From Brettanomyces bruxellensis (Eukaryota > Ascomycota > Pichiomycetes > Pichiales > Pichiaceae): a DNA stretch of 64,000 nucleotides. The position numbers were made by a program, and so were the translations under genes. Shown in pieces: positions 1-9,983 of the stretch. Position 1 is the first letter of the stretch; each line of letters opens with the position of its first letter. The stretch is taken from NCBI RefSeq assembly GCF_011074885.1, contig NC_054685.1:372001-436000 (forward strand), read 5' to 3'. The notes below the pieces were generated by a model that was given only the letters and a program-made list of their open reading frames with translations, was not told the origin of the DNA and searched no databases.

Positions 1-450
1 AAAGCATCGGTATTCAAAAACACAAAGATAAATCGTGAAGTGAAGGGTGATTTCATTATGACAATCTACGAGAGTTTGATTGAGAAGAAAGAGGCTAGTT
101 GGATAAATGAACAAAACCAGCGTTTAGGTATTCTGATATATTGGAATAGTCTTGAAGACTGGGCAACAATGCTAATGAACTGGGTAAGTAACCAATGGAT
201 GCTTATATGAATATTTTCGAAACTTTTTATTAACATTGCTTGAGTAATTTAGGTGGTATCAACAGGACAAGACGGAAATGTTTTAACTATATACGAACTT
301 CAGAATGGTGAAGCAGTTCAAGATCAAGAATTTGCTGGCATGGCTACCGAGACACTTACACGGGTGATTTCTGTTCTCGCCAAGGAAGGAAGAGCAAGAG
401 TTCTTAAAGATGACGATGGAACGATCGCTGGAGTCAAATTCGGATCATAA
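1..450 (+). CDS. VPS25: ESCRT-II subunit Vps25, 3' part, spliced
   Basis: The open frame begins before the window. Exon 1 (1-183) is open in frame 1 and ends ...LMNW. The intron 184-252 has donor GTAAGT, an ATTAACAT branch-like site and acceptor TTTAG. Exon 2 (253-450) continues VVSTGQDG and ends GVKFGS. The visible 126 residues match the C-terminal winged-helix part of Vps25, including the GTV-x-TLYEL-like stretch, the EF-x-G motif and the final GVKF. Vps25 is present twice in ESCRT-II and recruits Vps20 to start ESCRT-III assembly on endosomes; VPS20 lies further along this window. The codon at 253 is GTG and is an internal Val, not a start. Family call from memory of the motif pattern, quite secure. 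Confidence 0.87.
184..252 (+). other. Intron of VPS25
   Basis: A 69-nt intron with donor GTAAGT at 184 and acceptor TTTAG ending at 252. A TTAAC branch-like element lies about 20 nt upstream of the acceptor. Removing it joins two frames that together give a continuous Vps25 C-terminus. Confidence 0.85.
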
Positions 451-865
451 TGAATCAAAAAGACGCAGTAGAGGTTGAAAGCTTCTTTTAGGCAGTACTT
501 ACTATTTTGCTGGTCATTCTAGAGCATGCAGCATGAAAATATTTGATGTAATAAGGATCTTTCTGGACCATCTCTATAAATTGGTGCAGTTATCGTACAA
601 ACATTGTACTTTGACTTACACGTAGAAATAAAACAGTTTGCAGAGATTATAGTGCAAGATGTTTCAACAAAATCGATTAATTACTATCAGGTGTATTGTA
701 ACGTTAAATACAGTGGCATGCATACTGCCACGATGTCTAATATAAAATGCATAAATGTCCAAAGTGAAAAGAGCGTAATAAGCGTGCACCACATTTGACT
801 GGAAAATATAGTAACCACTCCCAGACGCGTTTTTAGGCGTTTAGGATTGACCCTAAAAGATAAAG

Positions 866-901
<36 letters not shown>

Positions 902-1417
902 GGTTCGTCTTGCGAAATATAATACTGTCAGCAACTGAAGAGAGATGAAGCAATGGCATTGTTAAGCCAAAAAGCTTCTATTGATAAAATTTTTTTTTTA
1001 TGTATATATTTTTTTGCGTGTGTAAAATTTCTTCAAAAACCCTCTCATATATATATAGGGGGAAATTGTGCTGAGTGGAACCAAATCCTGAACTACGTTG
1101 TAACACTCCGCTCTTCCCGCACTCTCGCCCCCTTTCTTTTGGTTCTCTTCTTTCTTCCCCTCTCTCAGCCTTATTTTCTTTTCTTTACGGTGAAACCGAA
1201 CGTTTGTTAGCTTTATTTTTAAGGAGACTTAGATCTTGCTTTAGCTGGACCGTTTTCTTGACAATCGTCATCGCAAAAAAAATTTTCGCATTTTTCAACT
1301 TTACGCGTTCTTCACATATACTACAGGCTGAGTTTGGGGCATTTCTTATCGCTTAGATTAACATAAGTGTAAAACAAAACTCCCCTGTACTTACTTACTA
1401 GTGTCAATACATACAGA
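451..1417. other. Intergenic region between VPS25 and URA7
   Basis: No gene is seen. It holds the VPS25 3' end, a 35-nt pure A tract (866-900), a pyrimidine-rich stretch (about 1110-1185) and a TATA-like alternating AT run near 1046-1060. ACGCGT (MluI cell-cycle box) occurs at 825-830 and 1303-1308; the latter is about 110 bp before the URA7 start and could support S-phase expression (inference). Confidence 0.6.
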
Positions 1418-3145
1418 ATGAAATACGTTTGCGTCTCTGGTGGTGTTATTTCCGGTATCGGTAAGGGTGTTCTTGCATCGTCTACCGGTATGCTGATGAA
1501 GACATACGGCCTCCGTGTTACTTCTATCAAGATCGATCCTTACTTGAATATTGATGCTGGTACGATGTCTCCTTTGGAGCACGGAGAGTGCTATGTGCTA
1601 GATGATGGTGGTGAGGTTGATTTGGACTTGGGAAACTACGAGAGATACCTCGGAATTTCTCTCAACAGGCAGAACAACATCACTACCGGTAAGATTTACT
1701 CTACGGTGATTAAAAGAGAGAGGAAAGGTGACTATCTTGGTAAGACCGTCCAGGTCGTTCCACACATCACGGACACGATTCAGAACTGGATCGAGAAGGT
1801 CGCCAAGATCCCGGTTGACAACTCTGGTATCGAGCCAGACGTGTGTATTATCGAATTGGGAGGTACCGTTGGTGATATCGAGTCTGCCCCATTCGTTGAG
1901 GCTCTCAGACAGTTCCAGTTCCGCGTGGGCCGTGAGAACTTCGCATTGATTCATGTTTCACTGGTTCCAGTTGTCAGTGGAGAGCAGAAGACCAAACCAA
2001 CGCAGGCTGCTATCAAAGAGCTTAGATCTCTTGGTTTGTACCCAGACATGATTGCCTGCCGTTGCAAGCAGAAGTTGGTGAAGAAGACCATCGACAAGAT
2101 TGCCATGTTCTGCCACGTGGGCCCAGAGCAGGTGTTGGCAGTGCACAACGTTTCTTCGACGTACCATGTTCCATTGCTCTTGAAGCAGGAGAAGGAGTTG
2201 GACTTTTTGGCAGAAAGATTGCACTTGTCGGAGTTGAACATCAGCGATGAGATGAAGAGCAAGGGGGAGAAGTTGCTCGAAGATTGGACCCGCCTTACGA
2301 CGCAGGAGGACCGGTCTTTCAAGAAGGTGACGATCGCGATTGTTGGAAAGTACACGAATTTGCATGACTCGTATCTTTCCGTGATCAAGTCCTTGGAGCA
2401 CAGTGCCATGCGTTGCTCCAGAAAGCTTGAGATCGTCTGGGTTGAGTCGACGGACCTTGAGCCAGAGTGCGAGATCAAGAACAAGGCCAACTTCCACAAG
2501 GCTTGGCAGGCCGTGTGTACCGCGGATGGTATTCTTGTTCCAGGAGGCTTTGGACACAGAGGTACCGAAGGTATGATTGCTGCCACCAAGTGGGCCAGGG
2601 AGAACAAGGTCCCATTTTTGGGAGTCTGTCTCGGATTGCAGATTGCAGTCATTGAGTTTGCCAGAAACGTTCTTGGCAAGGCCAGTGCCACATCGCAGGA
2701 GTTTGACGAGAATTCGGCCGAGGCTGACCGTGCCGTTGTGTACATGCCTGAGATAAGCAAGGAGACCATGGGTGGAACCATGAGATTGGGATCCAGAAAG
2801 ACTGTTTTCCAGCCTGGAAGTGAGGACTCCGTCATCAGAAAGCTGTACGGAGATGCTGAGGTTATCGATGAGAGACACAGACACAGATACGAGGTGAATC
2901 CGGCCATGTCCGAGGAGCTGGAGGAGAAAGGACTCAAGTTTGTGGGAAGAGACGAGACCGGTGAGAGAATGGAGATTTTCGAGCTTCAGGACCACCCATT
3001 CTTTGTTGGAACCCAGTTCCACCCAGAGTACTTGTCCAAGGTGTTGGATCCTTCTAGACCATTCCTTGGTTTGGTTTCTGCTGCTGCTGGAATCTTGGAT
3101 GATGTGCTTTCTCAGGATTTGTCCAGAAAGGAGATCGACTTCTGA
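1418..3145 (+). CDS. URA7: CTP synthase
   Basis: A 575-residue protein that makes CTP from UTP, ATP and glutamine in the cytosol, the last step of de novo pyrimidine synthesis. The synthetase (amidoligase) domain fills residues 1 to about 290, with the N-terminal [11 protein letters not shown] loop and the [13 protein letters not shown] segment. The glutamine amidotransferase domain follows, with the class I triad visible: nucleophile Cys404 in GVCLGLQ, His535 and Glu537 in FHPEY. Length and residue numbering agree with yeast CTP synthases. The ATG at 1418 gives the conserved MKYVCVSGG start. URA7 and URA8 are paralogues in S. cerevisiae; which one this is cannot be decided here. It converges on DGK1, whose kinase uses CTP. 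Confidence 0.97.
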   Translation: MKYVCVSGGVISGIGKGVLASSTGMLMKTYGLRVTSIKIDPYLNIDAGTMSPLEHGECYVLDDGGEVDLDLGNYERYLGISLNRQNNITTGKIYSTVIKRERKGDYLGKTVQVVPHITDTIQNWIEKVAKIPVDNSGIEPDVCIIELGGTVGDIESAPFVEALRQFQFRVGRENFALIHVSLVPVVSGEQKTKPTQAAIKELRSLGLYPDMIACRCKQKLVKKTIDKIAMFCHVGPEQVLAVHNVSSTYHVPLLLKQEKELDFLAERLHLSELNISDEMKSKGEKLLEDWTRLTTQEDRSFKKVTIAIVGKYTNLHDSYLSVIKSLEHSAMRCSRKLEIVWVESTDLEPECEIKNKANFHKAWQAVCTADGILVPGGFGHRGTEGMIAATKWARENKVPFLGVCLGLQIAVIEFARNVLGKASATSQEFDENSAEADRAVVYMPEISKETMGGTMRLGSRKTVFQPGSEDSVIRKLYGDAEVIDERHRHRYEVNPAMSEELEEKGLKFVGRDETGERMEIFELQDHPFFVGTQFHPEYLSKVLDPSRPFLGLVSAAAGILDDVLSQDLSRKEIDF

Positions 3146-3682
3146 TTGGGCTCGCCTGGTTGCACATACTGGACTGATGCGGATCTATGGGGTTGGAATT
3201 ACGAAAAAAAGCGAGGATGAAGGGAAGATGAAGAGAAGATGAAGAGAAGATGATGCTATGGATTGGAGTGATTCGTTCACTGTGAAAGAAGCAGCGCTTT
3301 AGTTGGCAAATTGTTTTGGTTTACTGATAATCTAAGCTTGCGTCTTACGGTTGTCGCTTTTGGTTCTATTCTGCTTTTTGTTTGATTATATCTTGCTATT
3401 TTGATTCGGCTTTATTTTATCTTATTATTATTTCTTTCCTTCGTCATCCCCTCTTTCCAGTACATTTGCTTGGGTAGTAATATAAATTAATGATATAGAC
3501 TTAAACATCATAGAAATCTACGCTCTAAAAAGAAAAAAAAGGGTACGGACTCGCATACTGTACGCACGGATATTGCCGAATTAGGCCTATTATATATATA
3601 TAAGCACCCTGTAATAATGGACTAAGAAGTGGAAAAACATTAACATTTATTACAATTATTACCCGGCCAGCTCTTCCAATTC
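3146..3682. other. Convergent 3' intergenic region URA7/DGK1
   Basis: No gene seen. Short AAGATGAAG-type purine repeats lie at 3215-3255, followed by T-rich sequence and an AT alternation near 3590-3602. It probably holds both polyadenylation regions. Confidence 0.5.
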
Positions 3683-4717
3683 TTATAAACTATTGCCCAA
3701 CGGCTTCCTGGCAATCTTAATAGCGACATCCAAAAATAAACTAGACAACACTGGAATGGTGAGATTATCATCCAACTCCATGATGTCTATTCCCTCGCTA
3801 AGTGCAGCAATAAATCCGCAGAGAATCGCCAAAGCATGCAAAGAAAGATAACTTGTGGCTGCAGTCCAGAAGAAATCTTGCGAATATTCTGGATACTTTG
3901 GAGCAAGATATCCGTAGAAGAAGTAGCACGCAAAAACGCCCATCACGAAAGCGCCAAAAGAACCTGCTAATGATTTGCCACGTGCGATTTTTGGTGTCAA
4001 ATAGCCGAATTTGCGACCAATTGTGGATGCAGCAGTATCACACCAGCTCAAAAGAAGAATTGACATGACCGCAACATCCTTGTGGGCAAACTTCAAGCTG
4101 AAATAGCATCCAAGAATATACCAGATAACGCCGTTGATCGAATTGACCTCACCTTCTCTCATCATGAAACCCACAACAGCGCAATAAGCCTTATTAAAAG
4201 CTTTCCACCTGAAACGAAGGAGGTCAAAAGAGAATATGGCCAAACCAGCAGCTCCCAATGGAAGAAGAATCTCCCCCGTCTGGTGTCCAAGCGTAAACAA
4301 ATACAATGTGAAGAATCCGATCGAAACATGCAGAAGCTTTCTCGGTATCTCTTGCTCGTGTATGAATCTCTTGAACTTTTTATGTGTTTCTTCAATCATT
4401 TCTAGGCTACTTTGGCTGGTGGACATCTCTGTGCTCGAAACCGGGACTTCCAAAGTTTCTTTCTTCTCATCCCCCTCGGAAAAGGTCGACGTGTCATCAT
4501 CCGTGATATGAGTTTCCGAGATATCTGACAAAAGATCGTCATCAGCTTCGTATTCGTCTTCCTCAAGTATGGTATCTTTATTTAAAGTGTAGTCCGGATC
4601 CGCCGACTCGTCGTAATTTTCCTCATCTATGATTTGTGAAAGTGATATACTAGTCTTTCGTGGACTGCTTTCGGGTTCATGGGCATTAGCTCCGGATGTA
4701 TTTACTCCCGAAGCCAT
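3683..4717 (-). CDS. DGK1: CTP-dependent diacylglycerol kinase
   Basis: A 344-residue membrane protein that phosphorylates diacylglycerol to phosphatidate with CTP rather than ATP, in the ER and nuclear envelope, opposing the Pah1 phosphatase. The first ~110 residues are an acidic, Ser-rich cytosolic tail (DEDEYEADDD-like). The CTP-transferase-like membrane domain follows, with the conserved basic entry IPRKLLHVSIGF and several hydrophobic segments. The cytidylyltransferase-like signature is SWCDTAASTIGRKFG then KSLAGSFGAF. Length is slightly above the S. cerevisiae protein because of the N-terminal tail. It lies tail to tail with URA7, the source of its CTP (context, not proof of co-regulation). 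Confidence 0.9.
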   Translation of the reverse strand: MASGVNTSGANAHEPESSPRKTSISLSQIIDEENYDESADPDYTLNKDTILEEDEYEADDDLLSDISETHITDDDTSTFSEGDEKKETLEVPVSSTEMSTSQSSLEMIEETHKKFKRFIHEQEIPRKLLHVSIGFFTLYLFTLGHQTGEILLPLGAAGLAIFSFDLLRFRWKAFNKAYCAVVGFMMREGEVNSINGVIWYILGCYFSLKFAHKDVAVMSILLLSWCDTAASTIGRKFGYLTPKIARGKSLAGSFGAFVMGVFACYFFYGYLAPKYPEYSQDFFWTAATSYLSLHALAILCGFIAALSEGIDIMELDDNLTIPVLSSLFLDVAIKIARKPLGNSL

Positions 4718-5320
4718 TTCAACTGATTAGCAATTTTCAGTGTATTCGTATTTGTATGCAAAACGTGCAGTTTGAACAGACTGCGAAAAAAAGTCCAATA
4801 TCAGAGAACAGGAAGGAAATTTTAAACGGAAGAAGAACCTGTAGGAAAAAGAAGACGGCAATTGGGATAAACAAACAGGGAAATCAAAATGTGTACAGAT
4901 CACCGATTCATCAGTGCGGGAAAAAAAAAAAATAAGTAAAAAAAAAAATAAGTAAAAATAAAAAAAAATAAAAATAAAAAAAATAAGTAAAAATGAAAGT
5001 AAAAGTTCATACGCAGAATTTTACGTCTATCTTCACATTCATCGCCTATTTTTGCTGGCGCGCCGCATGCTTACAAATGTACGGATGTGCATGACAGCAT
5101 GAATCCTGAATAAATTGCACTCCTAGCAGCCACCGCACACTCTCCAAGAGCAGCAATACACAATCAGCAACAAAAATCAATCATAAAATTCAATTATAGA
5201 AATCAATCATAAAAACCAATTACAGAAATCAATTGTAGAAGATCAACCACAAAATCAACCCACCTACATTAAATCCATAAGTATCATTTATTCTTCAAAT
5301 TATCCATTTCTACAAGAAAT
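4718..5320. other. Intergenic region DGK1 5' / HSP12 3'
   Basis: No gene seen. Contains a simple-sequence block of A-runs separated by TAAGTA units (about 4920-4995) and the imperfect tandem repeat listed separately at 5158-5270. Confidence 0.5.
5158..5270. repeat. Imperfect short tandem repeat, AATCAAT-rich
   Basis: Around five to six imperfect copies of a unit of about 17-20 bp whose core is AAATCAATCATAAAAN or AAATCAATTATAGA. It lies just downstream of the HSP12 stop codon (HSP12 is on the minus strand). Confidence 0.7.
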
Positions 5321-5806
5321 TCATTTATTGGCTGCTTCTTCAGCTCCCTTTTCACCACCTTTCTTTGCACCTCCAACAACACCTTGTATGTACTCAGAAG
5401 CATTATTCACAGCCTTCTTTCCAGCTTCCACATACTCGCCCGCGGTTTCTGAAAACTTCTTTCCCTGAGCTTCGATTGACTTCTTCCAGTCCTGGTTCTT
5501 GGTTTCCAAGTCACTCTTGGCAGCCTCGTTTTTTTTCTGTATTCCGTCCTTCTTAGCCTCAAAGCCGCTCTTGGCAGCGTCGTTATCCTTCTGTATTTGA
5601 TCCTTTGTGTCATCTAACTTCTTTTGAGCGTTATCTGCGAAATTCTGCAGTCCTGATTTCTTCTTGTCGGGGTTGAATTTGGCGGCAATCTTGTCTGCCT
5701 CATTTGTAACAGTCTCTTTTGCCTTTTGGAATCCGCTTTTCTGGGAATCTGGAGTCACAGCCTCGGTGGCCTTGTCCGTAAATGATTTTCTTCCTGGATC
5801 CGACAT
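5321..5806 (-). CDS. HSP12: Hsp12/WH11-family stress protein, enlarged
   Basis: A 161-residue highly charged, soluble, probably disordered protein. The N-terminus MSDPGRKSFTDKATEAVTPD plus SQKS is the Hsp12 signature. The tail SEYIQGVVGGA matches the family's C-terminal amphipathic helix region. Hsp12 is a small stress protein that folds on membranes and stabilises them; this is known for the family, not shown here. It is about half again as long as the usual ~110 residues. The extra length lies in the middle, where an 18-residue unit (IQKDNDAAKSGFEAKKDG / IQKKNEAAKSDLETKNQD) is repeated, giving an 11-mer-like, LEA-type periodicity. A TATA box lies about 150 bp upstream. Confidence 0.9.
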   Translation of the reverse strand: MSDPGRKSFTDKATEAVTPDSQKSGFQKAKETVTNEADKIAAKFNPDKKKSGLQNFADNAQKKLDDTKDQIQKDNDAAKSGFEAKKDGIQKKNEAAKSDLETKNQDWKKSIEAQGKKFSETAGEYVEAGKKAVNNASEYIQGVVGGAKKGGEKGAEEAANK

Positions 5807-6351
5807 ACTTATTTCTCGATGCTCGACTGAATATATGATTGCTTCTTACCTGCTTTGATATCTGCAATACACCTGTACAGTTGAGGAAGCAATCACAAAA
5901 ATGGTCCTGGATGCATCATAAAAAAATAAAATAATAAAAACCAAGACAATTCCCGCCTTTTATATATCGCTGTAGTGGAAGTAGCAAGTATGCTTGCCAC
6001 ACAACCCACTTCCTAGCTGTATGGTTGCTTCCTAATACAATTACGTATGGGTTGCCTATTTGGGATACTTCTGGATAAATAGCAAACTTGGCGGAGAAAA
6101 AAGAATGTGAAAAAATTGAAAAGCCGATGCTTTTTTTTTTATTTTTTTTTTAGAAAAGCCTGCTTTTTCACAAGGTGGGGCACATAATACAACCCCAGCA
6201 ACCGCAGAGTAACCCATTCAAAAGCGGAAATTGCCCATGGGTCAGGAAATCAGCACAGCCCAATTGTGCCTAGCAGCGGCCTGCATTGTCAGTTTTCTTG
6301 GTATTGATGTGTTTCTTCAAAGTCTATATACATTATACTCGTACATAATCT
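5807..6351. other. HSP12 promoter and GUT1 3' region
   Basis: No gene seen. Contains the HSP12 TATA box and a T-rich tract (6130-6152). Confidence 0.5.
5958..5967 (-). promoter_or_regulatory. TATA box of HSP12
   Basis: On the minus strand the sequence reads GATATATAAAAGG, about 150 bp before the HSP12 ATG. A strong TATA is typical of stress-induced yeast genes. Confidence 0.55.
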
Positions 6352-8199
6352 CTACTCGTCCTTAAGCCAGCCTTGAGCCCTGTGCACAGCCTTCTCCCAG
6401 AGGTGCCAGGCTGCTCTACGCTCATCATCTGGGAGTCTGGCGTGAAATGTATTCTTTGCACTCATTCCTGCACCCAAAGTTCTTCGTACATCACCGAGTG
6501 AGTTCCAGAATCGGACATCTTTTTGTAAACCAGCGGCAATTGCAGCACCCAATGCAGTACATTCGGAGTAGTTGGCCCGCTTAATGTCGACACAGGGACC
6601 CAATATATCGGCCTGGATCTGCATGACGTGTGCAGATTTGGACATACCACCGTCTACATGTAGAGAATTGATGCTGATGCCTTCTCCCTTAGTGCTATCG
6701 TCCAAAAAGCCGGTCTCTGAACCTCGGTCACTTAGCATGGCCTTAAGAATGGCTCTAACCTGGAAGCAGACGCCCTCTATGGCTGCTCTCGCTATATGTG
6801 CAGCAGTTGAGTACTGCGTCAAGCCAAAAATAGAGCCTCTTGTAGATGCATCCCAGTAAGGTGCAAAAAGGCCCGAGAAAGCAGGAACAAACACCACACC
6901 TCCGGAGTCAGGAGCTGCCGCTGCCAGAGGCCCGATGTCAGATGCCTTATCGATAAGTTTGAGGTTGTCTCTAAGCCACTGCACACATGAACCAGCCACA
7001 GCTATCGAGCCCTCCAAGCAGTAATGTGGCTTGTTGCAATTCTCACCATCCACCCCCGGGTCTAACGAATCAAACCAGTACCCAACTGTGGTCACCAACC
7101 CATGCCGGGAGATGAATTTCTTTGGTCCGACATTGAACAACATAAATGCTCCCGTGCCATAAGTGCACTTGGCATCACCTTCATCAAAAGCCATCTGGCC
7201 AACAAGCGATGCCGATTGGTCCCCGAGACACCCTGTGATGGGAATGTGGTCGAAAATCCGGTGGAGGCAGTCTTTCTGGTCAATTGGCAACGGTTTTAAT
7301 TGGTTGTCGAGCCGTCTGATGTCAGGCATACTGAAAGAGCCAAAAAAGTGGCTGCTAGGGACGATCTTGGGCAGGTTGATCTTCTTGGGGTCGACTTGGA
7401 AAAACCGGAGGAGTCGATCGTCGTAATCGTGCGTCTGGAGGTTCATCATGGCCGTTCTCGATGCATTCGACATGTCTGTCTCAAAAGTGTGCTCTCTAGT
7501 GAGATTGTAGATCAACCACGTGTCAACAGTACCAAACATGAGGTCGCAATCTCCGGATTCGTAACTTTTCCGTATTGCTGGCACATTCTGGTACATCCAG
7601 ACCCACTTTAGGCCAGAGAAGTATGTAGAAAGAGGGCATCCGGAGCGGTCTGTCATGTCATCTAGCACCTTCTGGGGTGTGGCCTTCCTGTATTGAAGCA
7701 TCAACGGTGTTGTACGGGTGTCATTCCAGACAATGCCGTTATATAGTGGCACGCCTGTCTTTTTCGACCATATTATGGTGGTCTCTCGCATGTTGGCAAT
7801 ACCAATTGCCTCAATCTGATACTGAACTTGCTCGCTGGCATCTGAATCGTCCAATGGCACCTCACTATTGATCATCTCAAGTGTCATGGCACATTCAGAC
7901 ATGCACTGAATCACGTTGTTGAGAATATGGCATGGATTGCACTCTGCCCACCCAGGGTTCGGAAATAGAAGTGTTGGGTTGTTTGGTGCATCCTCGATCA
8001 CAAGATTGTTGTCTCTCATATTCAATGCAATACCCTCACTGGAGAAAATGGTTGGTGAGTTTCGTCTCGAACCTTCTTGAGCTGATGTTGAATACTCGAT
8101 CTGATGCTTGGCGATTTCTCTGCCATCTTTCGTTAAGAGAATTGCTCTTGTTGACGTGGTTCCGACGTCAACTGTGCATATAACTGGTTCGACCGGCAT
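6352..8199 (-). CDS. GUT1: Glycerol kinase
   Basis: A 615-residue FGGY-family carbohydrate kinase that phosphorylates glycerol to glycerol-3-phosphate with ATP, the first step of glycerol use and a feed into glycerolipids. Motifs: the N-terminal phosphate-binding loop DVGTTSTRAILL (residues 9-20), WNDTRT, the GDQSASLVGQ segment near residue 325, GTGAFML, and the C-terminal DGGMSKSAHVMQIQADILG nucleotide-binding stretch. It carries an insertion near residues 40-60 compared with bacterial GlpK, as fungal enzymes do. The ATG at 8199 puts the loop at the usual distance from the N-terminus. Confidence 0.96.
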   Translation of the reverse strand: MPVEPVICTVDVGTTSTRAILLTKDGREIAKHQIEYSTSAQEGSRRNSPTIFSSEGIALNMRDNNLVIEDAPNNPTLLFPNPGWAECNPCHILNNVIQCMSECAMTLEMINSEVPLDDSDASEQVQYQIEAIGIANMRETTIIWSKKTGVPLYNGIVWNDTRTTPLMLQYRKATPQKVLDDMTDRSGCPLSTYFSGLKWVWMYQNVPAIRKSYESGDCDLMFGTVDTWLIYNLTREHTFETDMSNASRTAMMNLQTHDYDDRLLRFFQVDPKKINLPKIVPSSHFFGSFSMPDIRRLDNQLKPLPIDQKDCLHRIFDHIPITGCLGDQSASLVGQMAFDEGDAKCTYGTGAFMLFNVGPKKFISRHGLVTTVGYWFDSLDPGVDGENCNKPHYCLEGSIAVAGSCVQWLRDNLKLIDKASDIGPLAAAAPDSGGVVFVPAFSGLFAPYWDASTRGSIFGLTQYSTAAHIARAAIEGVCFQVRAILKAMLSDRGSETGFLDDSTKGEGISINSLHVDGGMSKSAHVMQIQADILGPCVDIKRANYSECTALGAAIAAGLQKDVRFWNSLGDVRRTLGAGMSAKNTFHARLPDDERRAAWHLWEKAVHRAQGWLKDE

Positions 8200-9089
8200 T
8201 GTGCTGTTTTCTTAGTCTAGTCTTGTTAAATGGGGTGAAGTAAAATGGTATTTTGAAAATACTTGTCAGTACCCTGAATTTTTTTTGTGTCAGCACTTCC
8301 TCAGATATCGACTATCAGGAATCAAAGTATACTTGAGCGTGCTATTGTGACGATTTGTGGAATTATAGTATTTAATGGGGAAAGATAGTGTCGTCCACGC
8401 GACTGATAAAATTGCCGATGATCTGTTATATTTAAATCACATAAATAATAGAACAGATGTTGGTTCATCAGGATTGTTGACTGTTCTGACCTTCTCCACA
8501 TTTCCATTTTCTCTCATGCATGGTGTATTTTTTTTTTTTTTTTTTTCACTGCACTCTCGTGCCAAAATGCCGTTGCTCATTATTTCTGGCTTTATTGTCC
8601 AATACATTTTCCCCACACTGACTCAATCTGATTACTGGCAATGCCATCTATCTATCCGTAAGTCGCATTGTAAATTATCTATTTTGTGTTACTATTCTCT
8701 TTGATCAGTCTAGGCGTTTCAGTATTTGGTCTTTTTAATTACTTTGCAAGTTATTTTAGTAAATAAGTATATGCGCCGGTATTATTTATCCCATGCTGAG
8801 TCATCACAGGAGTTTTCGAAACTAACTTAACGAGAATATATATATTTCGTTGGATCTCTGGGTGTTTTCTTGACATCTTATTATCTCATTCGAAAGTTAT
8901 AGAATATCTTATATAATTAAACAAATACACATGTCATGATATTTTCAGTGCAGAAATGAAGACAGTAATTATTGTTCGCTTGCAATGTGATAGACACAAA
9001 CTCCTCAAGCATAACATTTTGGCCTATGTCCGGTATTTACTCATCATCGTACTCCCAATTATCTTCCTCATTCTCCTGAAACTCAACAT
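8200..9089. other. Intergenic region GUT1 5' / RNH203 3'
   Basis: No gene seen. Contains a 19-nt T run (8528-8546). The rest is ordinary AT-rich sequence with the GUT1 promoter. Confidence 0.5.
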
Positions 9090-9644
9090 TTACTCTTGAT
9101 TTCCATGAATGGCATTGCTTAACTCAAGCCATTCTTCTAGCTTTTTCGCACTGTCGCTTTCTATGTCTGGAAGACTGTCATGTCCATAACTCACAAGTTT
9201 ATCACCTCTACCAATCCTATCATATATTTTTTCATCCGAAATTCCACCTATGCCATCGTCCTTCTCCTGAAACACCGATATTTCATAATTGTACTTCTCT
9301 TTAATGTTGTATTCCCTCCCCAGAAGTCGCCTACCCCGTAGATATGCAACATTTACCCTATCTTTGGGGTTACTTATATCAGTATCACAATTAGCATGCT
9401 CGTCCTTTTTGTTTAACACCCCAGCATCTTCACCAGGCTTATTCTGATCCTCCTCGGATATTCCATTCCACCCTTTATTCAATTTATCCGTCATTTGTGT
9501 TTGTTCAACAGTCCTATTCCAGTCATTAGAGCCTGAGCTCACATATCCAGTATAATCAATGTGAACCGGTAATATATTGCATGTTACACCATCAGACAGA
9601 TTGCCCAGCTCCTGTTTTTGCTCCAAATTGTACGTGATACTCAT
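9090..9644 (-). CDS. RNH203: Probable RNase H2 subunit C (Rnh203)
   Basis: A 184-residue protein. Near the N-terminus TCNILPVHIDYTGYV fits the first strand of the RNase H2 C subunit. After an acidic, low-complexity insertion of about 60 residues, VAYLRGRRLLGRE fits the diagnostic F/YLRGR-x-L-x-G-x-x strand, followed by YEISVFQE. RNase H2C is a scaffold subunit that pairs with subunit B and supports the catalytic subunit A in removing ribonucleotides from DNA. The frame stays open upstream to 9722, but that extension begins at a TTG; the first ATG is at 9644, which I use. An ACGCGT box 87 bp upstream fits cell-cycle control. The family is divergent, so the call is moderate. Confidence 0.7.
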   Translation of the reverse strand: MSITYNLEQKQELGNLSDGVTCNILPVHIDYTGYVSSGSNDWNRTVEQTQMTDKLNKGWNGISEEDQNKPGEDAGVLNKKDEHANCDTDISNPKDRVNVAYLRGRRLLGREYNIKEKYNYEISVFQEKDDGIGGISDEKIYDRIGRGDKLVSYGHDSLPDIESDSAKKLEEWLELSNAIHGNQE

Positions 9645-9730
9645 TTTACTCCAAAAGTATCTCTTCGATCTTGAATCATTTGAATCAAAATGTATTATAA
9701 GCTGATATTGGTGGTCCAGCAATTATATTC

Positions 9731-9736
9731 ACGCGT
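9731..9736. promoter_or_regulatory. MCB box (ACGCGT) before RNH203
   Basis: A perfect MluI cell-cycle box 87-92 bp upstream of the RNH203 ATG. MBF binds this motif in yeasts and drives DNA replication and repair genes at G1/S. Function here is inferred from position. Confidence 0.45.
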
Positions 9737-9746
9737 CTTATTTTTA

Positions 9747-9754
9747 TCACGTGA
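9747..9754. promoter_or_regulatory. TCACGTGA palindrome (Cbf1-type E-box) in a divergent promoter
   Basis: A perfect 8-bp palindrome between the divergent genes RNH203 and NCE101. CACGTG with TCA flanks is the Cbf1 consensus. Confidence 0.45.
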
Positions 9755-9983
9755 CCTGAGCTTTGAAATCCGCTCTGAAAAAGTATGCCGAAGCCCTCAC
9801 TATATTGATGCTGGAACCCGCTGAATGAAAAAAAGCTAAGAAACAAATTTTTTTGAACTTTTTTTTTCTTCCAGTATATTGGACGCTCGTTATTAATTTA
9901 CTTCTGTCTTCTTAGCACCACTTTACTTATTTTAACTTTAAAAATAGTTCTACTCTTCCTTTCCTCATCTATCCAGTCCGAAA

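Noticed and set aside
1418..3145. CUG-Ser clade genetic code
   Set aside because: CTG codons lie where leucine is conserved, for instance in the HVSLVPV stretch of CTP synthase.
9645..9722. N-terminal extension of RNH203
   Set aside because: Opens with TTG and has no family resemblance; the ATG at 9644 fits.
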